A stretch of DNA of 64,000 nucleotides, from positions 62,001 to 126,000 of the forward strand of contig NZ_VTZW01000015.1 of NCBI RefSeq assembly GCF_009728995.1. The letters are read 5' to 3'. Made by a program: the position numbers and the translations under genes. The notes under the pieces are model-generated. The model was not told where the DNA came from, did not search any database, and saw nothing but the letters and a program-made list of their open reading frames with translations. How positions within the stretch are numbered: the first letter of the stretch is position 1; every line of letters begins with the position of its first letter. The DNA is from Streptomonospora sp. PA3. GTDB lineage: Bacteria > Actinomycetota > Actinomycetes > Streptosporangiales > Streptosporangiaceae. Shown one piece after another: positions 51,864 through 60,037 of this stretch.

Positions 51864-53291
51864 ATGGAATCGAACACGCCCACGCTCGGTCCGCGCGTGC
51901 GCAGCCTCGTCTCCCGGAGGCTGCGGCGACTGCGCCGCCCGCGGCTGCCGCACGGGCTGCGCCGGGTGGTGTGGGCCAGTCCGGCACGGCTGTTCGTGGT
52001 GCTGTTCCTGGTGGTGGACTTCATCGGCACCGGCGTGCTGCTGCTGCCCGTCTCCCATGCCGACGGCGAAGAGCTCTCCTTCGTCGAGGCGCTGTTCACG
52101 TCCACGACGGCGCTGGCGGTGTGCGGTCTCAGCGTCATCGGCATCGGGTCGGAGCTGAGCGTCTTCGGCCAGGTGGTGGTGGCACTGCTGATCCAGGCGG
52201 GCGGCATCGGCATCATGACGCTGGCCTCGGTGCTGGGCGTCGTGGTGATCCACCGCTTCGGGCTGCGGATGCAGCTGGGCGTGCAGGCCGAGACCCGCAG
52301 CCTGAGCGTCGGCGACGTCGGCGGCGTCGTCGGCCGGGTGGTGCGCGCCAGCCTGGTGTGCGAGGCGGTGCTCGCGGTGATCCTCGTGCCCCGGATGTGG
52401 CTGGGCCACGGGATACCGCCGGGCGAGGCGCTCTACAGCGGGGCCTTCCACGCCGTCTCGGCATTCAACAACGCCGGGCTCTCCCTCTACGACGACAGCC
52501 TCACCCGCTTCTCCGGCGACGGCTTCATCCTGCTGCCGGTCGCGGTGGCCACCATCCTGGGGGGCCTGGGGTTCCCGGTGCTGCTGGAGCTGCGCCGCCA
52601 CGTCGCCAGCCCGCGCTCCTGGACTCTGCACGCCAAGCTCACCGTGAGCACCAGCATGCTGCTGTTCGCCGCCGGCATCGCGGCGATCACGGCGATGGAG
52701 TGGACCAACCCCGCCACCCTGGGCCCGCTGAGCGTGCCGGCCAAGCTGGTCGACGGCGCGTTCCACGGCATCATGCCGCGCAGCGGCGGGTTCAACACGC
52801 TCGATGTGGGAGCGATGGACCAGTCCACCCTGCTGGTCACCATCATGCTGATGTTCGTGGGCAACGGCAGTGCCGGCACGGCCGGAGGCATCAAGGTCGC
52901 CACGCTGGCCGTCATCTTCCTGGTGGTGTGGACGGAGATCCGCGGCCACCCGCACGTGCACGTCTTCGGCCGCCGCCTGTCGCCCGCGGTCATCCGCGAG
53001 GCGCTGAGCCTGCTGTTCCTGTCGATGACGGTGGTGGTGGCCTCCACCGTCGTACTTCTGGTCAGTACGCCTTTCCAGCTGGACCAAGTGCTCTTCGAGG
53101 TAGTCTCGGCTTCCGGGGTCGTGGGCCTGTCGACGGGGATCACCGCCGACCTCCCCGCGGCCGCCCAACTACTGCTCGTGGTGCTCATGCTGGCCGGACG
53201 CATCGGACCCATCACGTTCGCCTCGGCACTGGCGCTGCGCGAGCACACGCGGCGCTACGACCTTGCGGAATCGCGGCCGATCATCGGTTGA
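51864..53291 (+). CDS. ktrB: TrkH/KtrB-type potassium transporter subunit
   Basis: A 475-residue K+ channel-like transporter. The four pore loops are visible: TTALAVCGLSV, AFNNAGLSLYD, PRSGGFNTLDV and ASGVVGLSTGITA, each supplying a filter Gly. MFVGNGSAGTAGGIKVAT is the family's gating/intramembrane loop. The basic N-terminus (RRLRRLRRPRLPHGLRR) is cytoplasmic. It pairs with the RCK protein 51 bases downstream. Confidence 0.94.
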   Translation: MESNTPTLGPRVRSLVSRRLRRLRRPRLPHGLRRVVWASPARLFVVLFLVVDFIGTGVLLLPVSHADGEELSFVEALFTSTTALAVCGLSVIGIGSELSVFGQVVVALLIQAGGIGIMTLASVLGVVVIHRFGLRMQLGVQAETRSLSVGDVGGVVGRVVRASLVCEAVLAVILVPRMWLGHGIPPGEALYSGAFHAVSAFNNAGLSLYDDSLTRFSGDGFILLPVAVATILGGLGFPVLLELRRHVASPRSWTLHAKLTVSTSMLLFAAGIAAITAMEWTNPATLGPLSVPAKLVDGAFHGIMPRSGGFNTLDVGAMDQSTLLVTIMLMFVGNGSAGTAGGIKVATLAVIFLVVWTEIRGHPHVHVFGRRLSPAVIREALSLLFLSMTVVVASTVVLLVSTPFQLDQVLFEVVSASGVVGLSTGITADLPAAAQLLLVVLMLAGRIGPITFASALALREHTRRYDLAESRPIIG

Positions 53292-53342
53292 GCCGGCCCC
53301 GCACCGCGAGCGAGGGGCGCAGACGAGGAGACGGAGAAGACA

Positions 53343-54011
53343 GTGCAGCGCAGCAGGCCCCACGACAAGCGAGTCCTGGTGATCGGGCTGGGGCGGTTCG
53401 GCGGCTCCCTCGCTCGGGAGCTCGTCGCCCACGGCTGGGAGGTCCTGGGCATGGACTCCAGCCCCCGGCTGGTGCAGATCCATGCCGAGGCGCTGACCCA
53501 CACGGTGGTCGCCGACGCCACCGACGACGAGGCGCTGCGCCAGGTCGGAGCCCACGAGTTCACCCGCGCGGTGGTGGCCATCGGCACCCATCTGGAGGAC
53601 AGCATCCTGGCCGCCTCCCTGCTGGTGGACATGGGCGTGCCGCACATCTGGGCCAAGGCCACCAGCCGCCGCCACGGGCGCATCCTCCAGCAGATCGGCG
53701 CGCACCACGTCGTGCTGCCCGAGCACGACATGGGCGAGCGCGTCGCGCACCTGGTATCGGGGCGGATGCTCGACTACGTCGAGATCGAGGAGGACTTCGC
53801 ACTCGGCAAGACCCGCGCCCCCCGGGAGATGATCGGCCGCAAGCTCGGCGAGACGAAGGTGCGCACCAAGCACGGCATCACAGTGGTGTGCATCAAGCGC
53901 CACGGCGAGCAGTTCACCTATGCCACGGCCGACACGGTCCCGCAGAAGGGCGACGTGATCGTGGTGGCGGGCAAGACCGACGACGTCGAGAAGTTCGCCG
54001 AGATCGCCTGA
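53343..54011 (+). CDS. ktrA: KtrA/TrkA-type RCK regulatory subunit
   Basis: The product is 222 residues from GTG 53343 (SD GGAGAAG). An N-terminal RCK Rossmann fold (VLVIGLGRFGGSLARELVAH, VADATDDEALRQVGAHE) binds NAD(H) or ATP/ADP; a C-terminal TrkA_C domain (GRKLGETKVRTKHGITVVCI, VPQKGDVIVVAGKTDDVEKF) follows. It forms the cytoplasmic gating ring of KtrB; the genes are consecutive. Confidence 0.94.
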   Translation: MQRSRPHDKRVLVIGLGRFGGSLARELVAHGWEVLGMDSSPRLVQIHAEALTHTVVADATDDEALRQVGAHEFTRAVVAIGTHLEDSILAASLLVDMGVPHIWAKATSRRHGRILQQIGAHHVVLPEHDMGERVAHLVSGRMLDYVEIEEDFALGKTRAPREMIGRKLGETKVRTKHGITVVCIKRHGEQFTYATADTVPQKGDVIVVAGKTDDVEKFAEIA

Positions 54012-54137
54012 GCCGGCCGACCGGCTGATGCGGGCGCGCGGCGCCGCCCGCGGTCCGGGGCCTGCGCGCGCCCGCGCCCCGGCGCCCGTCCTGGCACTTG
54101 CCCGGATACGGCGTCCTATGCCCCCATATGCCGGAAA

Positions 54138-54166
54138 TTGACAATCATTTTCATTGTCCTCATGAT
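54138..54166 (+). promoter_or_regulatory. Zur-like box overlapping a consensus promoter
   Basis: TTGACA (54138-54143) and CATGAT (54161-54166) are 17 bases apart. GACAATCATTTTCATTGTC (54140-54158) covers the -35 and spacer and resembles Zur operators (AATCATTTTCATT core). The ATG is 6 bases after the -10, so the mRNA is probably leaderless. Confidence 0.7.
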
Positions 54167-54172
54167 AGGTGC

Positions 54173-55183
54173 ATGCGAGGACGGAGCTTTGCCAAGGCGG
54201 CCGCGCTGTGCGCGGTCGGGGTACTGATGGCCGGCGGATGCGGCGGCACCCAGGAGGGCGGGACGGACCGGCTGAGCGTGGTCACCGGCGTCTACCCGCT
54301 GCAGTGGCTGGCCGAGCGGGTCGGCGGCGACCACGTCGAGGTCGAGAACCTCACGGAGCCGGGCGCCGAGCCGCACGACCTGGAGCTCACACCGCGCCAG
54401 ATCGGCCGCGTCGGCCAGGCCGACGTCGCCTTCTACATCAGCGGTCTGCAGCCGGCGGTCGACGACGCGGTCGCCGCCCAGGGCGGCGACAACGCTCTCG
54501 ACGTCGCCGACCTGGTCGACCTGCGCAGTGCGGAGGCCGACGCCGAGACGGCCGAGCACGGCCACGGCGAGGAGGGCCACGGCCACGAGGGCGGCGGGCA
54601 CAGCGAGGAGGGCCACGGCGACGACGGCGGCGGGCACAGCGAGGGCGGCCACGGACACGGCGAACTCGACCCGCACATGTGGCTCGACCCGGTGCGCTTC
54701 GCCGAGACCGCCCAGGGCCTGGCCGACCGGCTCGCCGAGGCCGACCCCGACCACGCAGACGACTACGCCGCCAACGCCGAGTCGGCGGCCTCCCTGCTCG
54801 ACGACCTCGACACCGAGTACTCCGACGGCCTCGCCGAGTGCGAGAGCCGCGAGGTGGTCGTCAACCACAGCGCTTTCGGCTACCTGGCGGCGCGCTACGA
54901 CCTGCACCAGATCAGCCCCGCCGGACTCGGCTCCCACTCCGAGCCCTCGCCCGCGCGCCTGGCCGAGGTCGCCGCCACCGTGCGCGAACACGACATCGGT
55001 ACCGTCTTCACCGAGCCGATGGGCGACTCCGACGCCATCACGACCATCGCCGCCGAGACCGGAGCGCAGACCGCGCTCCTCGATCCGATCGAGGGCATCA
55101 CCGACCGCTCGCCCGGCGAGGACTACCCCTCCATCATGCGCGCCAACCTGGAGACCCTCACCGAGGCGCTGCACTGCTCCTAG
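54173..55183 (+). CDS. Zinc ABC transporter substrate-binding lipoprotein (ZnuA/AdcA type)
   Basis: The product is 336 residues. The lipobox is LMAGGC with Cys23. Metal-binding residues: His in EPGAEPHDLELT, His in ELDPHMWLDP, His in VVNHSAFGYLAARY and Asp in EPMGDSDAITT. Between the first two lies a long His/Glu/Gly loop (about 140-185, EGHGHEGGGHSEEGHGDDGG), a zinc-collecting feature of this family. The Zur-like box at the promoter supports zinc starvation control. No permease or ATPase gene is adjacent, so it must use a distant importer. A 14-bp terminator follows. Confidence 0.93.
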   Translation: MRGRSFAKAAALCAVGVLMAGGCGGTQEGGTDRLSVVTGVYPLQWLAERVGGDHVEVENLTEPGAEPHDLELTPRQIGRVGQADVAFYISGLQPAVDDAVAAQGGDNALDVADLVDLRSAEADAETAEHGHGEEGHGHEGGGHSEEGHGDDGGGHSEGGHGHGELDPHMWLDPVRFAETAQGLADRLAEADPDHADDYAANAESAASLLDDLDTEYSDGLAECESREVVVNHSAFGYLAARYDLHQISPAGLGSHSEPSPARLAEVAATVREHDIGTVFTEPMGDSDAITTIAAETGAQTALLDPIEGITDRSPGEDYPSIMRANLETLTEALHCS

Positions 55184-55232
55184 CGCGTTGCACCGCCGGG
55201 CCCCGGTTGTCCGAGGCCCACCGCCGCGTCGC

Positions 55233-55268
55233 CGAATGGCCGGGTTTGCGGGCGAACCCGGCCATTCG
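55233..55268 (+). terminator. 14-bp hairpin terminator after the zinc-binding lipoprotein
   Basis: CGAATGGCCGGGTT and AACCCGGCCATTCG pair perfectly around an 8-base loop, 50 bases past the stop. Confidence 0.8.
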
Positions 55269-55316
55269 GGCGTTCCGGGTCCGTGAAAAAGCCGCTCAGC
55301 AGGGGCGGACAGGAAG

Positions 55317-55364
55317 ATGCACGTGCGCTATCCTGCTCAAAGTACGGTGCTAATGCACGTGCAT
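55317..55364. promoter_or_regulatory. ATGCACGTGCAT sites upstream of DUF397 gene
   Basis: A perfect 12-bp palindrome ATGCACGTGCAT at 55353-55364 and a partial copy ATGCACGTGC at 55317-55326, 36 bp apart. The full palindrome recurs at 57513-57524 before the RsbW-like gene of the same cluster. Confidence 0.65.
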
Positions 55365-55417
55365 CGGATAGTGCAGCGGGGCGTGCACCCAATCGCTCCC
55401 AGAGAACAGGAGTCTCC

Positions 55418-55651
55418 ATGAGCGCCTACAACGGCATCGCGGCCACCGAACTCCAGGACGTCGCCTGGCAGAAGAGCCGGCGGAGCAACTCGCAGGGGGC
55501 CTGCGTCGAGATGGCGCGGCTGACCGACGGCTCCATCGCGATGCGCAACTCCCGCTTCCCCGACGGTCCCGCGCTCGTCTACACCCAGGCCGAGGTCGAC
55601 GCCCTCATCCTCGGCGCCAAGGACGGCGACTTCGACAACCTGCTGAGCTGA
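55418..55651 (+). CDS. DUF397 family small protein
   Basis: A 77-residue DUF397 protein: WQKSRRSNSQGACVEMARLT, then AMRNSRFPDGPALVYTQAEV and DALILGAKDGDFDNLL. DUF397 proteins are almost always encoded next to an XRE/DUF5753 regulator, as here, and work with it in differentiation-linked control in streptomycetes. Some members may counter their partner regulator. SD CAGGAG precedes the ATG. ATGCACGTGCAT sites lie upstream. Confidence 0.92.
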   Translation: MSAYNGIAATELQDVAWQKSRRSNSQGACVEMARLTDGSIAMRNSRFPDGPALVYTQAEVDALILGAKDGDFDNLLS

Positions 55652-55719
55652 TACCCCCCTCGACGCCGGACCGAAGCCGCGCCCCCGACAGCCACTCGGC
55701 GGTCCGGCGGCACACCTGA

Positions 55720-55768
55720 GGAGCCCCGCGGTGCGGCGACCGTCTCGGCCGCCGCACCGCGGGGCTCC
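55720..55768. terminator. Bidirectional 19-bp terminator
   Basis: Perfect arms 55720-55738 and 55750-55768 with an 11-base loop, between the convergent DUF397 and XRE genes. Confidence 0.85.
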
Positions 55769-55800
55769 ACGCGTCGGTACGGCCCTGCGCGCCCGGCCCC

Positions 55801-56670
55801 TTACAGGTCGTCGAGCATGTCGCGGAGGATGTCCTTGGTGTGGCTGGGCGGCTCGGCGATGACGCTAAGCCGCTCCATGGCCATGGTGTAGGCGTCGATC
55901 TCCGACCGGCGGTCCAGGCACATCGAGCCGGTGAGCTGCTCCAGGTAGATGATGTCGGAGAGCCCGAAGTCGGGGTAGCGCAGAATGGTGAACGACCCGG
56001 CCTCGGCGGCGTGCGCGCCGGCGCTGAAGGGCACGATCTGCAGCGTGATGTTGCGGCGCTCGCTGAGCTTGATCAGCCGCTCCAACTGCCCCCGCATGAT
56101 GTCGCGGCCCCCGACGGGGCGGCGGACCGCGGCCTCGTCGATGATGGCCCACAACTTGCAGCCGCTGTCGCCCTCGATGTGGCGCTGGCGCCGCATGCGC
56201 ACCGCCACCCGGTCCTCGGCGGTGGGGTCGGGAACGGAGCGCCCGGCCGCGATGACCGCGCGGGCGTATTCCTCGGTCTGCAGCATGCCCGGGACGAACT
56301 GCGCCTCGTAGACGCGGATGCGGGTGGCGGCCTCCTCAAGGCCGACATAGACCTGGAACCAGTTGGGCAGCGACTCGCCGTAGGCCTGCCACCAGCCCGG
56401 CTTCTTGGAGTCGCGCGCCAGCCCGACCATGGTCTGGATCTGTTCTCTGTCGGTGACCCCGTATAACTTCAGCAGATCCTCGACGTCGCGGACCTTGAAT
56501 CCGACGCGTCCCAGTTCCATCCGGCTGATCTTGGATTCCGAACCGCGAATGTAGTGGCCCGCCTCGCCGCGGGTCAGCCCGCGCGCCTCGCGGAACTTGC
56601 GCAATTCGGATCCGAGCAGCATACGGCGGACTGTGGGACCGCTCCCCCGCTTCAGACGAGCTATGTCCAC
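55801..56670 (-). CDS. XRE-family regulator with DUF5753 (WhiJ-like)
   Basis: The product is 289 residues from GTG 56670 (SD GGAGG). Residues 18-75 are a helix-turn-helix (LRKFREARGLTRGEAGHYIR, SESKISRMELGRVGFKVRDV). The DUF5753 sensor domain (about 95-275) includes WFQVYVGLEEAATRIRVYEA, VPGMLQTEEYARAVI and FTILRYPDFGLSDIIYLEQL. This is the WhiJ-like partner of DUF397 proteins. It probably binds the shared palindromes flanking the cluster; this is inferred. It lies 209 bases downstream of the RsbW-like gene on the same strand. Confidence 0.92.
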   Translation of the reverse strand: MDIARLKRGSGPTVRRMLLGSELRKFREARGLTRGEAGHYIRGSESKISRMELGRVGFKVRDVEDLLKLYGVTDREQIQTMVGLARDSKKPGWWQAYGESLPNWFQVYVGLEEAATRIRVYEAQFVPGMLQTEEYARAVIAAGRSVPDPTAEDRVAVRMRRQRHIEGDSGCKLWAIIDEAAVRRPVGGRDIMRGQLERLIKLSERRNITLQIVPFSAGAHAAEAGSFTILRYPDFGLSDIIYLEQLTGSMCLDRRSEIDAYTMAMERLSVIAEPPSHTKDILRDMLDDL

Positions 56671-56879
56671 AGCCGCTGCCTCCCTACTCGTCGCTCCCCG
56701 CGGCCCGACCGGAGTTCAGGGGCCGCCGCGCCGCGCGGAACATCCACGCACTCCCCACGATATCGCCGATCCCGCCGCCGGCTCGATGGCCCGCAGCGGG
56801 AAACCGCAAGGATTGCACACGAGTACCCCGGGGCGCCGCCCGCCCGGCGCGCGCCCCGGGGACCGCGAAACGCACCGGA

Positions 56880-57425
56880 TCACCCGAATCGGGCCCAGAC
56901 GTGCTTTCCCGAGGGCAGCACCGGAAGAACACCCCATCCACTGCAGAAGGACGCGACGAGGTGCAGACCCCGCCCGCTCTCGAACTGGAAGTCGGGATCG
57001 CGCCGCTGGGGCATCCGGTCGCTGCGGTCGCGTACCGCGCAGACCAGCTCCGGGCCGCGCCGCAGCATGCTGACGCAGATGGGGTCCTCGGCGGCGCCGA
57101 CGGCGTCGTGGCCGCGGCGCCCGTGCCGCAGGGCGTTGGTGACGAGTTCGGACACGACCAACTCGACGTCGGCGGCGCGGTCGGCCATCTCCCACTGGCC
57201 CAGCACGCCGGTGCAGATTTCGCGTGCGATCGCCGCCGCCCCGGGCTCGGCCGCCAGGCTCCAGGTCAGCGCGGTGACACGGGACGAACGCGGACTCGGC
57301 GCCTCCAGCGACCCGCTCAGCAGCGCGGAGGTCCACCACGCTCTGGGAGAGGGCGCCGAGACGGGCCCCGGACACTCCCCGTTTCCGAGTCTTCCCATTG
57401 ATTCGCGGGCTGGCTGTCCGGTCAC
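56880..57425 (-). CDS. RsbW-like ATPase of the WhiJ/AbaA-type cluster
   Basis: The product is 181 residues from GTG 57425, chosen for the GAGGAG six bases upstream; longer frames begin with a low-complexity His/Ala run. GHKL ATPase blocks: N-box ELVTNALRHGRRG, VCAVRDRSDR (G1) and FESGRGLHLVASFCSGWGV (G2). AbaA-orfA-type ATPases accompany WhiJ-like and DUF397 genes in streptomycetes, so the three genes here form one such set. A perfect ATGCACGTGCAT lies 88-99 bases upstream. Confidence 0.88.
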   Translation of the reverse strand: MTGQPARESMGRLGNGECPGPVSAPSPRAWWTSALLSGSLEAPSPRSSRVTALTWSLAAEPGAAAIAREICTGVLGQWEMADRAADVELVVSELVTNALRHGRRGHDAVGAAEDPICVSMLRRGPELVCAVRDRSDRMPQRRDPDFQFESGRGLHLVASFCSGWGVLPVLPSGKHVWARFG

Positions 57426-57512
57426 CGCGATCTCCTCGCAGTCGTCGTGTCGGGCCCCGGAGCCGGGACGGTCGCCCCGAAGCCTTCTTGCGTGCGCATG
57501 CGCATGAGCCAT

Positions 57513-57524
57513 ATGCACGTGCAT
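57513..57524. promoter_or_regulatory. ATGCACGTGCAT palindrome upstream of RsbW-like gene
   Basis: Identical to the palindrome before the DUF397 gene at 55353-55364. Likely a common operator of the cluster. Confidence 0.65.
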
Positions 57525-57616
57525 TCTCCGCTTGCAGGCATCCTAGGACACCGATGGGCCACAGGTCAGAGAAAGCGGGGACTTCGACACAGTCTTTTCT
57601 CAGCAACCGAGCGGTC

Positions 57617-57687
57617 GTGCGGGGCGCGGCGCCGTCTTCCCTCCTCGCTCCCTCGCTCGTCAGTCCAGACGGCGCCGCGCCCCGCAC
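57617..57687. repeat. 21-bp perfect inverted repeat
   Basis: Arms 57617-57637 and 57667-57687 (GTGCGGGGCGCGGCGCCGTCT and complement, split by 29 bases). The first 18 bases of the arm also occur at 48479-48496 beside palindrome copy B. It may terminate the glycerophosphodiesterase transcript or be a dispersed repeat. Confidence 0.6.
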
Positions 57688-57854
57688 ACCCGCGGAAAAC
57701 ACACCACCGCAAAGCGCGTACCTGTGCGAACGCGTCCGCGCCCGCAGGGCGCCGCGGGCCTTCCGGGCGCGGCGCGCCGGTGCCGGTGGGGCGCCCGGCC
57801 GCCGGGCGGCGCCTCGAAACAAGCGGCGCGAACGCCGCAATGGGCCCCCGGCCC

Positions 57855-58613
57855 TCAGGCGGCCGGCAGCGTGCTGTGGACCCGGTCGGGGTAATCGGTG
57901 ATGATCCCGTCGACGCCGTCGCGGATGAGCCTGCGGATGGCCTGGGGGTTGTTGGCGGTCCAGCCGAACATCGCCAGCCCCTGGGCGTGGACGTGGCGCA
58001 CGTAGGGCGCCGAGACGCGCAGGTGGTGGGGGTTGATCAGGCGCGCGTACCGGGCGATGCGGCGCAGGCCGTAGCGGCCGTAGGTCTTGCCCAGCGCCGC
58101 CGTGTGCAGGCCGGGGACGTCTCCGGCCATGGCCCGCAGCGTCACCCAGTCGAAGCTCTGCAGGATGAGCCGCCCCTGGGCGCCGGCCGCGCGCCAGTGC
58201 GGGTCGGCGCGGAGCTCCTCGGCCAGGCGGCGGGCCATCTCGCGGTCGCGGCGCTGCACCTTCAACTCCACCAGCGCGCCCAGCCCCTGGTCGCGCAGCA
58301 CCTCCAGGCACTCCTGCAGGGTGGGCACGCGCTCCCCGGCGAACTCGGCGCCGAACCACGATCCCGCGTCCAGGCGGCGGATCTCCTCCAGCGTGAAGTC
58401 GCCGACGTTCCAGCTGCGGCGCCGCGGAAACACCTCGGCCACGTCGGTGGTGCGGCGCAGCGAGGCGTCGTGCAGCACGACGAACGCGCCGTCGGCGGTC
58501 TGGCGGACGTCGATCTCGGCCATGTCGGCGCCGCGCTCGCGGGCCAGCCGCAGGGCCGCCAGCGTGTTCTCCGGCGCGTGTCCCGACGCGCCGCGGTGAG
58601 CCACGACGATCAC
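57855..58613 (-). CDS. Glycerophosphodiester phosphodiesterase
   Basis: A 252-residue GDPD TIM barrel that hydrolyses glycerophosphodiesters to glycerol-3-phosphate and an alcohol. Catalytic blocks: VVAHRGASGHAPENTLAAL (His and Arg), DMAEIDVRQTADGAFVVLHD (metal-binding Glu/Asp and the second His), LVELKVQ and GWTANNPQAIRRLIRDGVDG. GTG 58613 is the likely start; GTG 58622 is three codons upstream. There is no signal peptide, so it is cytosolic. Confidence 0.92.
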   Translation of the reverse strand: MIVVAHRGASGHAPENTLAALRLARERGADMAEIDVRQTADGAFVVLHDASLRRTTDVAEVFPRRRSWNVGDFTLEEIRRLDAGSWFGAEFAGERVPTLQECLEVLRDQGLGALVELKVQRRDREMARRLAEELRADPHWRAAGAQGRLILQSFDWVTLRAMAGDVPGLHTAALGKTYGRYGLRRIARYARLINPHHLRVSAPYVRHVHAQGLAMFGWTANNPQAIRRLIRDGVDGIITDYPDRVHSTLPAA

Positions 58614-59012
58614 GGCCGCCACCCCCGCCGACCGGAGCCGATCCCCGAAACCGCCGTGCCGGCCCGCAGGTCCGTTCCGGGCGCCGTGCGCGCCGGGCTG
58701 CCGGCGAGCGACATGACCACCGCCTCTTTCTCTTCGGTCCCCGTGGAGGCGCCTCCAGCCTCCCCCCTCCCGGCCAATACCGGATGGCCGAGGAGTGATC
58801 GCCCGATGGAGCGTGCCGGACGGTCGCCGGGGCGCTATGCCGTGCGGTGCGGCGCGCGGCCTCTCCAACGAGGTGACGGGCGGGCCGCGCCGGGCCGATT
58901 CACAGCGTCACCATACAGCCGAAGAGGGCGGAAAACCGGCTACGCCGGGTAGTGACCGGCAAGCCCCACCGGCGAGGTGGTGCCAGCACCCGGACCCGCG
59001 GGGGTGCCGCTG
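58614..59012. other. Intergenic region, nothing recognised
   Basis: There are 399 bases between two minus-strand genes. Open frames are Arg/Gly noise. No clear promoter or hairpin is seen. Confidence 0.4.
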
Positions 59013-59768
59013 TCACCGCCTGCCCGAAGCGGGCAGGCCGTAGAAGTCGCGCGCGTTGGCACCGAAGGCGGCCGCGGCCTGCTCCGGGCTGAGCGCTTCG
59101 GCGATCAGATCCAGGTCGGCGGGCTCGAAGGGGCGCGGCGCGCGGGTGCTGGGCAGGTCGGTGCCGGCCATCAGGGCCGCGGGGTTGACCTCGGCGACGG
59201 CGCGCAGGGCGGCGGGCACGTCCAGATCGCCGCGGCCGAATCCGGTCGCCTTGACCCGGGCTCCCGATCCCACGAGCGCCAGCAGGGCCGGAAGCCCTTC
59301 CCGGGAGAGCCCGACATGGTCCACGCCGATCCGCGGCAGCGGCGCGATGCGCGGTGCCAGGGCGCGCAGGTCGCGGGAGTCGACGTAGATCTCGGTGGGC
59401 CAGTTGAGCAGTTCGGCCGCGCGCCGGCCCAGCTGCACCAGGGCGTCGAGGTCGTCGGTGCCGCCCCGGTACAGGTTCAGCCGCAGGGCGCGCACGCCCG
59501 CGGAGTGCAGGTCGCGCAGGTGGGAGTCGGAGGTGTCGGGCGGCAGCTGCGCGACGCCCACGAACGACGGCCCCAGTTCGCGCAGGGCCGCCACCAGGTG
59601 GTCCTGGCCGGGGCCGCTGAAGGAGCCCGCGACCACGGCGCCACCGGTGACCGACAGGTCGGCTACCCGGTCGAGGTAGTCGGCGACCGTGAAGGGGTCG
59701 GGGCGGTACCCGGCGTCGCCGGGCGCGGGGAAGCGGGGATCGATGATGTGGAGGTGGGCGTCGAACAA
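59013..59768 (-). CDS. Amidohydrolase-2 family metal-dependent hydrolase
   Basis: A 251-residue TIM-barrel hydrolase of the amidohydrolase-2 type (2-pyrone-4,6-dicarboxylate lactonase relatives). FDAHLHIIDPRFP carries the HxH metal motif; PRIGVDHVGLSREG the central His; LMAGTDLPSTRAP the final Asp. The TTG start is preceded by GAGG. Its substrate is not predictable. It is transcribed away from the fabG-like operon. Confidence 0.85.
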   Translation of the reverse strand: MFDAHLHIIDPRFPAPGDAGYRPDPFTVADYLDRVADLSVTGGAVVAGSFSGPGQDHLVAALRELGPSFVGVAQLPPDTSDSHLRDLHSAGVRALRLNLYRGGTDDLDALVQLGRRAAELLNWPTEIYVDSRDLRALAPRIAPLPRIGVDHVGLSREGLPALLALVGSGARVKATGFGRGDLDVPAALRAVAEVNPAALMAGTDLPSTRAPRPFEPADLDLIAEALSPEQAAAAFGANARDFYGLPASGRR

Positions 59769-59966
59769 CGCCGTTTCCTCGATTCGGCCGGGAGTAAGGA
59801 CGTCCGCACAGGCGGGTTCGGGCTCGGCAGCACGCTGTGCGGTCCGCTCGGCCCCCGACCACGCTAGCGTCTTCGCCGCCCCGCCCGGTCAGGGACGTCG
59901 GTCCCGGGATCCGGCGGAGGCGCCGCGCCGAGGGTATGGGCGCCCCCGGATCGCAACCGGCCCCAC

Positions 59967-59998
59967 ATACCACCCGGTCGGTATGAAGCGGATAGGAT
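59967..59998 (+). promoter_or_regulatory. TetR-type palindrome and promoter of the acyl-CoA operon
   Basis: An 18-bp imperfect palindrome ATACC-ACCCGGTC-GGTAT (59967-59984) resembles TetR-family operators. TAGGAT at 59993-59998 is a good -10. A repressor sitting here would block the downstream oxidoreductase operon. Confidence 0.6.
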
Positions 59999-60037
59999 CT
60001 CCTCGATGTGTCCCGGACCACCGAATCGGAGGTAGCC

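Larger units (their letters stand above)
57426..57854. other. Intergenic region with palindrome and inverted repeat
   Basis: There are 429 bases with no supported gene. It holds the ATGCACGTGCAT palindrome (57513-57524) and a 21-bp inverted repeat (57617-57687). Confidence 0.6.

Noticed and set aside
54173-55183. Part of a complete zinc ABC importer operon
   Set aside because: No permease or ATPase gene follows. A strong terminator and an unrelated DUF397 gene come next.
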